This document shows, one piece after another, positions 42,958 through 52,277 of a stretch of 64,000 bases of DNA. Made by a program: the position numbers and the translations under genes. A model generated the notes under the pieces. The model ran no database searches. It saw only the letters and a list, made by a program, of their open reading frames with translations, and had not been told where the DNA came from. The stretch spans positions 434,001-498,000 of the forward strand of contig NZ_JXJP01000001.1 in assembly GCF_000826645.1 (NCBI RefSeq), read 5' to 3'. How positions within the stretch are numbered: the first letter of the stretch is position 1; each line of letters starts with the position of its first letter. Source of the DNA: Psychroserpens mesophilus. Lineage in GTDB: Bacteria; Bacteroidota; Bacteroidia; Flavobacteriales; Flavobacteriaceae.

Positions 42958-43584
42958 TCCCTTATACTTTAAAGGTAAGTGAACCACTTTTTTCGTTTCA
43001 AAAAAATCTTCTTCAAAATAATCACTTAAATTATAAATTGTAGCAGTTTTGTAAGTTGCTAACTCTTCAGTTAAGTCGCCTCCTTTTAAATATAGTATGC
43101 CATTTTTAAGGTGATGTTTTTGCTCTTTAGCTATTTTTCCTTTCACCCAATGTACAAACGTTGGCATGACAGCAACAGCTCTGCTTACAATAAAATCAAA
43201 TTGCTCATCAATATTTTCAACGCGATCATGCGACGTTTTTACGTTTGTTAAACCTAAACCTTCAACAACTTCATTGACAACTTTTAGTTTTTTTGCAATG
43301 CTATCTACTAAATGGAATTGAGTTTCAGGAAATAAAATCGCCAGAGGAATACCTGGAAAACCTCCACCAGTACCAACATCTAATACATTTGTGTTTGGTA
43401 GAAATGAAATTATTTTGGCAATTCCAAGTGAATGTAAGACGTGGCGTAAATATAATTCGTCAATATCTTTTCGAGATACTACATTTATCTTTAAGTTCCA
43501 GTCTTTGTATAAATTTTCTAACAGCTCAAACTGATGTAATTGCGAGTCTGTTAAATCAGGAAAATATTGTTTTATGAGTTGCAT
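42955..43584 (-). CDS. rsmG: 16S rRNA (guanine527-N7)-methyltransferase
   Basis: SAM-dependent methyltransferase of 209 residues that modifies G527 in the 530 loop of 16S rRNA. The N-terminus LTDSQLHQFELLENLYKDWNLKINVVSRKD and LYLRHVLHSLGI are typical, as is the SAM-binding block NVLDVGTGGGFPGIPLAILFPE. FDFIVSRAVAVMPTFVHWVK matches motif IV with the RNA-binding Arg. Length is normal. It stands alone, divergent from the desaturase gene. In most bacteria it sits with gidA/parA; that is not so here. Confidence 0.94.
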   Translation of the reverse strand: MQLIKQYFPDLTDSQLHQFELLENLYKDWNLKINVVSRKDIDELYLRHVLHSLGIAKIISFLPNTNVLDVGTGGGFPGIPLAILFPETQFHLVDSIAKKLKVVNEVVEGLGLTNVKTSHDRVENIDEQFDFIVSRAVAVMPTFVHWVKGKIAKEQKHHLKNGILYLKGGDLTEELATYKTATIYNLSDYFEEDFFETKKVVHLPLKYKG

Positions 43585-43666
43585 CGTTTGGAATTTTCAA
43601 CAAAAGTATGCATTTTTATGTGTATATTTTTACCATTTTATTAGCATTACGGCAGATTTTATTATT

Positions 43667-43674
43667 TATATTTG
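43667..43674 (+). promoter_or_regulatory. -7 box of the fatty acid desaturase gene
   Basis: TATATTTG followed by C matches the Bacteroidota -7 consensus exactly. The start codon is 55 bases downstream, giving a leader of nearly 50 bases. Confidence 0.6.
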
Positions 43675-43728
43675 CTACTTCATACGAAGGCTACTTAATT
43701 TTCGTTAGTACTAAAAAAGACCATAACT

Positions 43729-44823
43729 ATGACAAAGCAAACGCTATCTTTTTCAAGAACAGATTCTGCTAAATTTTTCAGAACACTAAACAAGCGCGTA
43801 AATAACTATTTCAAAGAAAATAATATTAAAAAGACAGGAAACTGGAAGCTTTATACAAAGGCCATTATCATGTTTACATTATTACTCGGGCCACTTGTAC
43901 TCTTATTAACAATCGATTTGCCTGTTTGGTTGCAAATTATTAGTATGATGGTTATTGGTATTGGGATGGCAGGAGTAGGAATGAATGTGATGCACGATGC
44001 AAATCATGGTTCTTTTTCGAGTAAAAAATGGGTTAATAAATTGATGGGAAGTAGTATTCACATTTTAGCTGGTAACGATTACAACTGGAAGGTGCAACAT
44101 AATGTTTTACATCATACATACACAAATATTCAAGGTCATGATGAAGATATTGATGCAGGAAGAATAATTCGTTTTTCTAAGCACTCTAAATGGTTGAAAA
44201 TTCATCAATATCAAAAGTACTATGCCTTTTTCCTATATGGATTGTTAACCGTTAACTGGGCAATTACAACAGATTTTAAACAAACTTACATTTACTTAAA
44301 ACGTAAGTTGTCTTATGGCGATTTTCCTAATCCTGCGACACAATGGACAAAGCTGATCATTGGCAAAATATTGTATTACTCTATTTGGGTAGTTTTGCCA
44401 ATTGCTTTAGGATATGCTTGGTGGCAAGTGTTAATCGGATTTCTAATTATGCATTATACTGCTGGAATTATTTTAAGTGTGATTTTTCAACTAGCCCACG
44501 TTATGCCAAATACTGAAATGCCTTTGCCAGATGAGAATGGTAATATGAAAAACACATGGGCGATTCACCAATTGTTTACGACGTCAAATTTTTCTCCTAA
44601 AAGCTGGATTGTTGAGTTTTATACAGGAGGATTAAATAGACAAGTAGAACATCATTTGTTTTCAAATATAAGTCACGTACATTACAAAAATATAGCTAAA
44701 ATTGTAAGAGAAACGGCTCATGAGTTTAGCTTACCTTACAATGAATACAATTCTATTTGGACAGCCATTTCAGAGCATTATCAGCAATTAAAAGAATTAG
44801 GTAGAAAACCTAGTATGGCTTAA
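43729..44823 (+). CDS. Membrane fatty acid desaturase (DesA/front-end-like)
   Basis: Integral-membrane di-iron desaturase of 364 residues that introduces a double bond into acyl chains, usually to keep membranes fluid in the cold. The three histidine boxes are present: HDANHGSF (His89, His93), HNVLHHTYTN (His124, His128, His129) and QVEHHLF (Gln305, His308, His309). The QxEHH form is typical of acyl-lipid or linoleoyl-CoA/front-end desaturases. There is no fused cytochrome b5 domain. Four main membrane segments lie in two pairs (from about 47-89 and 215-260). An aminotransferase gene follows after 33 bases on the same strand, but a functional connection is not obvious. Confidence 0.92.
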   Translation: MTKQTLSFSRTDSAKFFRTLNKRVNNYFKENNIKKTGNWKLYTKAIIMFTLLLGPLVLLLTIDLPVWLQIISMMVIGIGMAGVGMNVMHDANHGSFSSKKWVNKLMGSSIHILAGNDYNWKVQHNVLHHTYTNIQGHDEDIDAGRIIRFSKHSKWLKIHQYQKYYAFFLYGLLTVNWAITTDFKQTYIYLKRKLSYGDFPNPATQWTKLIIGKILYYSIWVVLPIALGYAWWQVLIGFLIMHYTAGIILSVIFQLAHVMPNTEMPLPDENGNMKNTWAIHQLFTTSNFSPKSWIVEFYTGGLNRQVEHHLFSNISHVHYKNIAKIVRETAHEFSLPYNEYNSIWTAISEHYQQLKELGRKPSMA

Positions 44824-44856
44824 TGTAACTTACCGTTTAAAACTAACATATCACAC

Positions 44857-46041
44857 ATGAGCCTACTTTCAGAAAGAGTCTTAAATATGTCAACTTCTGC
44901 AACCCTTGCTATGGCAGCAAAAGCAAGAGAGTTGAAAGAGCAAGGAAAAGATATTATTGGCTTAAGTCTTGGAGAACCAGATTTTAATACACCTGATTTT
45001 ATCAAAGAAGCTGCAAAACAAGCTATTGATGACAATTACAATACATATACTCCTGTTGATGGTTATGTGGAATTAAAGCAAGCTATAATTACAAAATTTA
45101 AAAGGGATAATCAACTGGATTATACCTTACCGCAAATTGTGGTTTCAACTGGAGCAAAACAAGCGCTGGCTAATATTGCTGCAGTTATTTTAAATAAAGG
45201 AGATGAGGTTATTTTACCTTGTCCGTATTGGGTAAGTTATAGTGATATTGTAAAATTAAACGAAGGTGTTCCTGTTGAGGTTACAACTTCAATTGAAAAC
45301 GATTTTAAACTTACACCTGAACAGTTAGAAGCTGCAATTACACCAAAGACTAAAATGATCTGGTATAGTTCGCCATGTAATCCTAGTGGATCTGTTTACA
45401 GTAAAAAAGAACTTAGAGCATTAGCAGACGTCTTGCAAAAGTATCCAAACATTATTGTTGTGTCTGATGAAATATATGAGCATATCAATTTTGTAGGTGA
45501 ACATGCAAGCATGGCTCAATTTGATGATATGTACGACAGAACAGTTACAGTAAATGGTGTTTCTAAAGCATTTGCAATGACTGGTTGGCGAATTGGATAC
45601 ATTGGTGCACCAACCGAAATAGCTCGTGCATGTAATAAGATGCAAGGTCAAATTACAAGTGGAGCCAATTGTATAGCACAGCGTGCTGTTATTACGGCTT
45701 TGAACGAACCACCTTCTCGAGTACAATATATGATTGATGAATTTAAAGTAAGACGAGAGCTTATTTTAGGATTGCTTAATGATATTGAGGGTTTTAAAAC
45801 TAATGAACCTGAAGGTGCTTTTTATGTATTTCCAGATGTGACTTATTACTTCGGAAAGACCATTAAAGGAATAACAATCAACAATGCAACAGACTTGTCT
45901 TTGTTTTTATTAGAACATGCTAATGTTGCAACGGTTACAGGTGAAGCTTTTGGAAATCCTAATTGTATTAGAATTTCTTACGCTGCGTCTCAAGAGCAGA
46001 TTATTGAAGCTATCAAACGCATTAAGGAAGTTTTGAGTTAA
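44857..46041 (+). CDS. Aspartate/aromatic-type PLP-dependent aminotransferase (class I)
   Basis: Fold-type I aminotransferase of 394 residues, probably aspartate transaminase linking aspartate/oxaloacetate with glutamate/2-oxoglutarate. Motifs: IGLSLGEPDFNTPDF, the pattern STGAKQALANIAAVIL, CPYWVSYSDIVKL, YSSPCNPSGSVYSKKEL, VVSDEIYEHI, and the PLP lysine Lys237 in GVSKAFAMTGWRIGYIG. The C-terminal Arg that binds the alpha-carboxylate is in NCIRISYAAS. Related enzymes can act on prephenate or aromatic acids. The stop shares TTAA with that of the convergent NAD(P)-binding protein gene. Confidence 0.92.
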   Translation: MSLLSERVLNMSTSATLAMAAKARELKEQGKDIIGLSLGEPDFNTPDFIKEAAKQAIDDNYNTYTPVDGYVELKQAIITKFKRDNQLDYTLPQIVVSTGAKQALANIAAVILNKGDEVILPCPYWVSYSDIVKLNEGVPVEVTTSIENDFKLTPEQLEAAITPKTKMIWYSSPCNPSGSVYSKKELRALADVLQKYPNIIVVSDEIYEHINFVGEHASMAQFDDMYDRTVTVNGVSKAFAMTGWRIGYIGAPTEIARACNKMQGQITSGANCIAQRAVITALNEPPSRVQYMIDEFKVRRELILGLLNDIEGFKTNEPEGAFYVFPDVTYYFGKTIKGITINNATDLSLFLLEHANVATVTGEAFGNPNCIRISYAASQEQIIEAIKRIKEVLS

Positions 46042-46778
46042 TCTTCTTTACTGTATATTACAGGCATTTGTCCTTTCCATTTTGACCATTCTTTATCTGA
46101 ATTGATTAAGTTAACCATAAAGTGAGCTACATTTATTCTACTTACTTTACCTGCGTTAAATATGGCGCTTCTTATTGGTGATGGATAAATTTCATAGTCA
46201 CTAACCTCTTCTTTGTTTATTAAACCATCAGGTCTTACAGCAATCCATTCTATGTTTTTATGATGTTGTCCAACTTTAATTCTCAGAAAATCGGCAGCTT
46301 TTTCATTGTCAACATGAGGAGGTAAAAGGCATCTCAACAAAAAGATAACAGCTCGTTGTGCAAATGAAATAGGCTCATTTAAATCACGATTTCTGTTTCC
46401 ACTCGTATTCATCAAAATAAATTTCACCTTTTTATCAGAATCATTTTTAATGGCACACTGGGTAAGCCTAGAAACGGTCTCTGTAACTAACTTCCTAGGA
46501 TGTCCGTAAATCCCTTTAAAAGTTAAAGTATGACCTAAGCATGATACAATACCATCACAATTTTTAACCAAGTCTTGTAGTTGGGTATTAGTTAAATTTA
46601 AAATACTAGCTTCAGTAATGGTGATGTTTTTATTAGTTTTCCAATACTCGGGTATTCTGTTTTTAGATCTTATCACAATTTTGATAGTGTGATTATGATT
46701 CAGAAGTTCTTCAACAACATGTTTACCCGTAGCTCCACTTGCACCAACAACAAGAATTGTTTTGACATCGTATGACAT
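46038..46778 (-). CDS. NAD(P)-binding Rossmann-fold protein (atypical SDR)
   Basis: Soluble protein of 246 residues. It begins TILVVGASGATGKHVVEELL, the dinucleotide-binding loop (GASGATG) of atypical short-chain dehydrogenases related to NmrA and SDR-a5. The stretch CDGIVSCLGHTLTF follows, and no YxxxK catalytic pair is evident, so it may be a redox sensor or an isomerase-like protein rather than a dehydrogenase. IEWIAVRPDGLINKEE is a typical late block of this group. It is 8 bases downstream of a gene for a tiny membrane protein, likely in one transcript. Confidence 0.82.
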   Translation of the reverse strand: MSYDVKTILVVGASGATGKHVVEELLNHNHTIKIVIRSKNRIPEYWKTNKNITITEASILNLTNTQLQDLVKNCDGIVSCLGHTLTFKGIYGHPRKLVTETVSRLTQCAIKNDSDKKVKFILMNTSGNRNRDLNEPISFAQRAVIFLLRCLLPPHVDNEKAADFLRIKVGQHHKNIEWIAVRPDGLINKEEVSDYEIYPSPIRSAIFNAGKVSRINVAHFMVNLINSDKEWSKWKGQMPVIYSKED

Positions 46779-46786
46779 TTGTTTTA

Positions 46787-47056
46787 TTATTTCAATTGAT
46801 AAATCCAGTACAACAACACTAACAGTACTATAGTAGTAATGAGTAATTTTTTTATTAGTAGTTTTCGGTTTTCCCTTTTAACTTTTCTTCTTACTCTTCT
46901 AAGTACATGAGGTTGTAATTTAGGTAATACATAAGGTTTGTAACCTTTAGTGTTACTTGATCCTCCATTCATTTTAGTGAATGGTACACGTTTACCATTT
47001 TTTAATAGTTTTCTGTTATTATTTATGGTAGCATTCATTGATGAGATTGAGCCCAT
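46787..47056 (-). CDS. Small tail-anchored hypothetical membrane protein
   Basis: Protein of 89 residues starting MGSISSMNATINNNRKLLK. It is very basic (KRVPF, VLRRVRRKVKRENRK), with a single C-terminal hydrophobic helix (KLLITTIVLLVLLYWIYQL) ending 1 residue from the stop. Small flavobacterial proteins beginning MGSxxSM...NNRxLxK look familiar to me, but I know no function. ATG 47056 is preferred to a TTG at 47092, as the shorter form matches that remembered pattern. It lies just upstream of the NAD(P)-binding protein gene. The basic cytoplasmic part might bind nucleic acid or acidic lipids. Confidence 0.6.
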   Translation of the reverse strand: MGSISSMNATINNNRKLLKNGKRVPFTKMNGGSSNTKGYKPYVLPKLQPHVLRRVRRKVKRENRKLLIKKLLITTIVLLVLLYWIYQLK

Positions 47057-47228
47057 GATATCTTTTTTGCTCTGAAATACTTCAGAAGTCAAACGTTCTA
47101 ACTAAAGTAAATAATGTGCTTCGATATACGTGAATCACGAATCGAAAAGTCATTAATTCCGAATGTAAAAGATAGTTTTGAGTAAGTGCTCAATCGTATC
47201 AGTTAAAAGAGCTGATTTTGAGGCAGTA

Positions 47229-47480
47229 TTAGAAAATTACTGCTAAGACGATTACAAAAACAGACACTTTTAAAAGAGTTTCAATACTTGAAGTAAATTG
47301 ATATTGTCTGCTTTTTATACGTTGCTTAATACCAAAGATTGAATTTGAATTGTGGTTGTTTAAATTGCATTTAACAACTTTTTTATAGTTTGAATTTAAT
47401 ATACCTTCTGGTGTTTCAAATTCTGTTTTTAAGCTACGTATGGGTAACGGTTCTAATTCTTGTGTGATTACTAATTCCAT
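47229..47480 (-). CDS. Small tail-anchored hypothetical membrane protein
   Basis: Protein of 83 residues with a polar N-terminal part (MELVITQELEPLPIRSLKTE; SNYKKVVKCNLNNHNSN) and a single C-terminal helix (about 64-83, ETLLKVSVFVIVLAVIF) that ends exactly at the stop. It has the same architecture as the next gene downstream but no clear sequence similarity to it. Codon usage looks normal, and an ATG with a plausible leader exists, so it is probably real. Family not recognised. Confidence 0.5.
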   Translation of the reverse strand: MELVITQELEPLPIRSLKTEFETPEGILNSNYKKVVKCNLNNHNSNSIFGIKQRIKSRQYQFTSSIETLLKVSVFVIVLAVIF

Positions 47481-47642
47481 GATGGTTGATTTTTATGATT
47501 ATACAAATAAGACGTACAATTGAAATAAATGTTACAACGAGATATCTTCTAAATCATTAAAAATCAAGGGTAAAATTTCCGAACTACCTATATTTACTAG
47601 TAAATTTTAAAAGTGTTAAAAATTGAAAAAAATAGTTCTAAT

Positions 47643-49136
47643 TTATCTGTTTCTCCAGAAAAAAGGTGTCAATAATATTAAAACAGTGAAGAGTTCTAAA
47701 CGACCAATAAGCATTAAAAAAGCCGACCACCATTTTCCAAGAGCTGGTAATGCAGCATAGTTATTTACTGGTCCGAAATTACCAAGAGCAGGTCCAACAT
47801 TTCCTAAACTCGAAGCTGAAAGACCGATAGAAGATTCAAAATCAATCTGAAACATAGAAAACACCAAGGCACCAACTATGAATGAAATCATGTAAAGGAT
47901 GAAAAACCCTAAAATGTTAAATACAATATTCCCCGTAACACTTTTTTTATTGTAACGAACAGGTAATACGGCATTTGGATGTAAAGCTCTTTTGAATTCA
48001 AGGAACCCGTTTTTTATCATAATCATATGTCTCACAACTTTAACACCACCTGAGGTACTTCCTGCAGAACCACCTAAAAACATTAAGCCGAAGAAGAATA
48101 CCACCAGAAAAGGTGTCCATAATGTGTAATCGGCAGTTACAAAACCTGTTGTTGTAATAATGGCTATCACTTGAAACAACGCATGACGGATAGAAGCCTC
48201 AGCTTTCCCATAGATCATTGGATGATCAATTGATGAAATCGAAAAATCAGCTCTAAAATAAATGATAAGCGCTGCAATTATTGTAAATAATGCGATAAAC
48301 TTAAAATAAAGTTTAAACTCTTCATCTCGAATAGCCTTTTGAACTTTGCCTTTAAACGCAAAATAGCTCAAAATAAAATTGGTTCCAGCCAAAAACATAA
48401 ATACAATAATGATGTATTGAATAACTGGTTGTCCGTTCCAAAAGGCAACACTCGCATTTTTAGTAGAAAAACCACCAGTAGATAAGGTGCAAAGCGAGTG
48501 GTTTATGGCATCAAAAAAAGACATGCCTGCGACTTGAAGTAAAATTGTTTCAGCAGCAGTATAACCAAAATAGATAAGCCACAAACGCTTCGCAGTATCT
48601 GTAATTCTAGGGTGTAATTTATCGGCATTAGGACCAGGAGCTTCAGCAGCAAAAAGTTGCATACCACCAATACCTAGTAACGGTAAAATAGCAATAGCTA
48701 AAACAATTATTCCCATTCCACCAATCCAGTGTGTCAGACTTCTCCAGAATAAAACACCTTCAGGGAGAGCTTCGATATCATTTAATATGGATGCTCCTGT
48801 GGTGGTGTAACCAGACATGGTTTCAAAAAAAGCATTTGTAAAACTGGGAATAGATTCAGTCAATAAATAGGGTAGTGTACCAGTTAATGCCATGACTATC
48901 CATCCAAATGACACTACCAGATAACCTTCACGTTTATTTAATTCTTTTTTGTGATTTTTTGTAGCGACCATCAAAATGCCTCCAGCAATAACAACTAAAA
49001 TCCCAGATAATAAAATTTTAGCTGTTGCGCCATCTTTGTATATGAAACTCATGAGAGCAGCCAAAAGCATAAAGCCTCCATTGAACAATAATAACAGTCC
49101 GAAAAAATGGAAAATGATTTTGAAATTAAGTTTCAT
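47643..49136 (-). CDS. trkH: Potassium uptake protein TrkH
   Basis: Potassium channel-like subunit of 497 residues in the inner membrane, forming the K+ pathway of the Trk/Ktr system. Four membrane-pore-membrane repeats are marked by their filter-like segments: MSGYTTTGASILND, LCTLSTGGFSTKN, AIITTTGFVTADY and LGNVGPALGNFGPV. FLGGSAGSTSGGVKVVRH lies before the last repeat. Length is normal. It is encoded 29 bases downstream of trkA in the same direction, so the two are made together. Confidence 0.95.
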   Translation of the reverse strand: MKLNFKIIFHFFGLLLLFNGGFMLLAALMSFIYKDGATAKILLSGILVVIAGGILMVATKNHKKELNKREGYLVVSFGWIVMALTGTLPYLLTESIPSFTNAFFETMSGYTTTGASILNDIEALPEGVLFWRSLTHWIGGMGIIVLAIAILPLLGIGGMQLFAAEAPGPNADKLHPRITDTAKRLWLIYFGYTAAETILLQVAGMSFFDAINHSLCTLSTGGFSTKNASVAFWNGQPVIQYIIIVFMFLAGTNFILSYFAFKGKVQKAIRDEEFKLYFKFIALFTIIAALIIYFRADFSISSIDHPMIYGKAEASIRHALFQVIAIITTTGFVTADYTLWTPFLVVFFFGLMFLGGSAGSTSGGVKVVRHMIMIKNGFLEFKRALHPNAVLPVRYNKKSVTGNIVFNILGFFILYMISFIVGALVFSMFQIDFESSIGLSASSLGNVGPALGNFGPVNNYAALPALGKWWSAFLMLIGRLELFTVLILLTPFFWRNR

Positions 49137-49165
49137 TAGTCTGTTTCTAGGAGCTTAGTATTAGT

Positions 49166-50518
49166 CTAAAAGAAAAAAGATTCAACTTTTGATATGGATC
49201 TTGGTAAGCAACATACAACAACTTTATCGCCTTCCTGAATTTGAAAGCTTCCAAGAGGGATGATTCCTGTTTCGTTTCTTATAATGCCTCCAATAATTGC
49301 AGATCTGGGAAAATCTAAATCTTTAATAGATTTTTTTGTGATTTTAGAATTTGGAGAATTGACTTCAAACTCTAATAATTCCGCATTCATATTGCTAAGT
49401 TTTGTCATGGCCAAAACTTCACCTTTTCTAATATATCTAAAAATATTGTTAGCGGCTAAAAGTTTTTTGTTAATAAGCGTATCGATGCCAATGGATTGCG
49501 AAAGCTGGTAGTAATCCATATTTTCTACAAGTGCAATGGTTTTTCTAACACCTTTAGATTTAGCCACCAAACAAGACATAATATTCGTTTCGGAATTACC
49601 AGTAACAGAAATAAAAGCATCCATATCACCAATGTTTTCCTCTTCTAAAAGTTCAACGTTTCTACCGTCACCATTAATGACCAATGCATTAGGTAAATCA
49701 TCAGCAAGTTCAAAAGCAATATCCTTATCTTTTTCAATGATTTTTACATTAAACTTGCTTTCACAAAGATCTTTAGTAGTTTTAAATCCAATCTTGCTTC
49801 CACCCAGAATCATTACATTTTTCACTTCAGATTTCACGCGTCCTGAAAGTTCAAAAAGTTCGTCGTCACCACCTTTTGAAGTCATAAAAACAACTTTATC
49901 TCCCTCTTTAAACTGAGTGTCGCCTCTAGGGATAATTGTGTATTGGGTTCCAAAACGTTGAATTGCAATTGGAATAAAATGAAGTTCAGGAAAAACCTGA
50001 GCAGCTTCCTTAACCGTTTTACCAACAAATGATGCTGTTCTTGAGAGGCGTAAACTTAACATCGTTAATGCGCCTTCTTCAAATTCATAAGTGTCATTAA
50101 ATCCGTATTGATTTAGAAGTAATTCTATCTCGCTGGCTGCAAGAGCTTCTGGTGAGATAAGCTCATCGATTCCAAATTTTGTAAACCCAACATCATCTTT
50201 ATTATCAATAAACTCCGAGTTCGATATTCTGGCAATAGTTCGCTTAGCACCCAGTTGTTTGGCTAACACACATGCTGTAATATTGGTTGTTTCAGACGAG
50301 GTTACAGCTATGAAAAGTTCAGAAGTATTGATTCTGGCTTCTTTTAAGATTGCTATAGATGTCACATCACCTTTGATTGTACGGATATCCAAATGGTCAT
50401 TTGCATAAGACAAATTTTCTTTGTCAATATCAATTAGTGTAATCTCTTGAGATTCGTAAGACAATAGTTTTGCCAAGTGAAATCCGACTTCTCCTGCTCC
50501 AGCAATTATTATTTTCAT
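49166..50518 (-). CDS. trkA: Trk system potassium uptake regulator TrkA
   Basis: Cytosolic regulatory subunit of 450 residues that gates TrkH in response to NAD(H) or ATP. It is a duplicated protein: two RCK-N nucleotide-binding domains (MKIIIAGAGEVGFHLAKLL and MILGGSKIGFKTTKDL), each followed by an RCK-C domain (TASFVGKTVKEAAQVFPELH and NSKITKKSIKDLDFPRSAIIG). ATG 50518 starts at the canonical MKIIIAGAGEVG; a longer frame to 50569 adds residues not found in the family. It precedes trkH with a 29-base gap. Confidence 0.95.
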   Translation of the reverse strand: MKIIIAGAGEVGFHLAKLLSYESQEITLIDIDKENLSYANDHLDIRTIKGDVTSIAILKEARINTSELFIAVTSSETTNITACVLAKQLGAKRTIARISNSEFIDNKDDVGFTKFGIDELISPEALAASEIELLLNQYGFNDTYEFEEGALTMLSLRLSRTASFVGKTVKEAAQVFPELHFIPIAIQRFGTQYTIIPRGDTQFKEGDKVVFMTSKGGDDELFELSGRVKSEVKNVMILGGSKIGFKTTKDLCESKFNVKIIEKDKDIAFELADDLPNALVINGDGRNVELLEEENIGDMDAFISVTGNSETNIMSCLVAKSKGVRKTIALVENMDYYQLSQSIGIDTLINKKLLAANNIFRYIRKGEVLAMTKLSNMNAELLEFEVNSPNSKITKKSIKDLDFPRSAIIGGIIRNETGIIPLGSFQIQEGDKVVVCCLPRSISKVESFFF

Positions 50519-50634
50519 TAAATAAATTGTATTGAAAAAACATACAAATATACTACAATAATATCTCAATTAATGTAAATGAGGCTTGATAATAATTCAT
50601 AGCGTAAATTCTTAATTACTACAAGATAGTTATC

Positions 50635-50642
50635 TATATTTG
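50635..50642 (+). promoter_or_regulatory. -7 box of ubiE, implying a very short leader
   Basis: TATATTTG followed by C matches the consensus exactly. Transcription should start close to 50648, only about 3-9 bases before the candidate start codons TTG 50651 and GTG 50657. Confidence 0.6.
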
Positions 50643-50656
50643 CAAAAAAATTGAAG

Positions 50657-51385
50657 GTGTCAAAAGTAAAACCGTATAAAGATAGTGAGCTAAATAAAAA
50701 GCAACAGGTCACTCAAATGTTTGACAATATTTCAAAGGAATATGACGGATTAAACCGTGTTATTTCTTTTGGTATAGACATTAAATGGAGAAATAAAGTT
50801 GTTGATATTGTTGCTAAAACGAATCCGGAAAATATTTTAGATATTGCAACTGGAACAGGGGATTTGGCAATAAGTTTAGCTAAAACAACTGCAAAAGAAA
50901 TTGTTGGATTGGATATAAGCGACGGCATGCTTGAAGTTGGACGAAAGAAAATCAATACTAAAAATTTAGATGATAAAATTAGTATGGTAATTGGTGATTC
51001 TGAAAATTTACCTTTTGAAGATGATTCCTTTGATGCCATAACAGTAGCCTTTGGAGTTAGAAATTTTGAAACACTTGAAAAAGGATTGGCCGAAATTTAT
51101 CGCGTGTTAAAACCTGAAGGCATTTTTGTAATTCTGGAAACTTCAATGCCAACAAAAACACCATATAAACAAGGTTATAACTTTTATACTAAATATATTT
51201 TGCCTACTATTGGAAAAGTCTTTTCAAAAGATCAATCGGCTTATTCGTATTTATGTGAATCGGCTTCGGTTTTTCCTTTTGGAGAGGCCTTAAACAATAT
51301 TTTACGTAAAACTGGGTTTATTAACGTTGTAGATCAACCACAGACCTTTGGTGTTGCAACTATTTACAGTGCATCCAAAGCATAA
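50657..51385 (+). CDS. ubiE: Demethylmenaquinone methyltransferase (UbiE/MenG)
   Basis: SAM-dependent C-methyltransferase of about 242 residues, last step of menaquinone synthesis. It contains [20 protein letters not shown] and [12 protein letters not shown], typical of MenG, the SAM motif [46 protein letters not shown] and the late block [17 protein letters not shown]. There is no ATG start: GTG 50657 (MSKVKPYKD) and TTG 50651 are the candidates, and GTG fits homologues best. It supplies the quinone used by the Na+-NQR encoded just downstream. A PorT gene follows 9 bases later, an arrangement I recall in other flavobacteria. Confidence 0.93.
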   Translation: MSKVKPYKDSELNKKQQVTQMFDNISKEYDGLNRVISFGIDIKWRNKVVDIVAKTNPENILDIATGTGDLAISLAKTTAKEIVGLDISDGMLEVGRKKINTKNLDDKISMVIGDSENLPFEDDSFDAITVAFGVRNFETLEKGLAEIYRVLKPEGIFVILETSMPTKTPYKQGYNFYTKYILPTIGKVFSKDQSAYSYLCESASVFPFGEALNNILRKTGFINVVDQPQTFGVATIYSASKA

Positions 51386-51394
51386 TGTAAATTT

Positions 51395-52108
51395 ATGAAG
51401 AGAGTTTTTATAATCTTAGCCTTGTTTATTGTATCGCAAACTGCGTCTGCACAATTATTCAGTAGGGAAAAAATTAAAAATAACGAGAACTTTGATAAAG
51501 CACGTTTGTCATGGGGATTTTTTCTTGGGTTAAATAGTTATGACTATCAGTTCAACTATGAGGAAGATTTAAAAGATATTCTTGTTGAAACTAATGTAGG
51601 CTTCAGTGTTGGGTTAGTTTCTAATTTGCGTATTACAGAATACTTAGATCTGAGATTTGAACCTGGACTTTTTATTACACAACGAAATTTGATGTATGAT
51701 CCAAGTTATTTTAATGGTATTGAGTTTAATAATTCGGATTTACTGAGAGAGGTTAAATCTACTTACGTGCATTTTCCGTTGTTATTGAAAGTTTCTACCA
51801 AACGACTTAACAACTTTAAGCCATTTATTCTTGCTGGTATTTCAACGTCTTTAAACTTGTCGAGTAATGAGGAAAATCCAGATGATAATAGTGCTGGTCA
51901 GTTTAGAACCAAAAAAAATGTTCTGTTTTATGAGCTTGGTTTCGGTATTGATTTTTATAACCAATGGTTTAAATTCTCGCCTTCAATACGTGGTGTGTTT
52001 GCTTTAAATGATGAACTTGTGAGAGATGTAGATCCTGACAGTCCGTGGACGAGTAATATAACGACCATGAAAACGCGAGGGATATTCTTGAATTTTACGT
52101 TTCAATAG
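51395..52108 (+). CDS. porT: PorT-like outer-membrane protein of type IX secretion/gliding
   Basis: Exported protein of 237 residues with signal peptide MKRVFIILALFIVSQTASAQ. The mature part is an eight-stranded-barrel-like sequence: LFSREKIKNNENFDKARLSWGFFLGLNSYDY, DLRFEPGLFITQRNLM, YVHFPLLLKVSTKRLNNFKPFILAG, and the last strand RGIFLNFTFQ. This is close to the SprT/PorT proteins of flavobacteria as I remember them; PorT is required for T9SS. The location directly after ubiE (9-base gap) supports it. Together with the plug gene at 29996 it ties this chromosome to T9SS. Length agrees with PorT. Confidence 0.8.
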   Translation: MKRVFIILALFIVSQTASAQLFSREKIKNNENFDKARLSWGFFLGLNSYDYQFNYEEDLKDILVETNVGFSVGLVSNLRITEYLDLRFEPGLFITQRNLMYDPSYFNGIEFNNSDLLREVKSTYVHFPLLLKVSTKRLNNFKPFILAGISTSLNLSSNEENPDDNSAGQFRTKKNVLFYELGFGIDFYNQWFKFSPSIRGVFALNDELVRDVDPDSPWTSNITTMKTRGIFLNFTFQ

Positions 52109-52232
52109 ACGACTTTATTTTTGAAGTCTACCTTACGCTTTCACCTTCTTTTTATTAGAAATAGTAATTTATTTAGAACGAATAAAAATAACAAACTTCG
52201 TTAATATGCTATTTTTTTACTCAATTAATTCG

Positions 52233-52240
52233 TACTTTTG
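52233..52240 (+). promoter_or_regulatory. -7 box of the nqr operon
   Basis: TACTTTTG followed by C matches TAnnTTTG exactly and lies 38 bases before nqrA. The intergenic region before it (52109-52232) has no gene; a T-rich run about 20 bases upstream may serve as the -33 region. Confidence 0.6.
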
Positions 52241-52277
52241 CACCGATTTTTAGACAACTAATTTCAATAAAAAGCGT

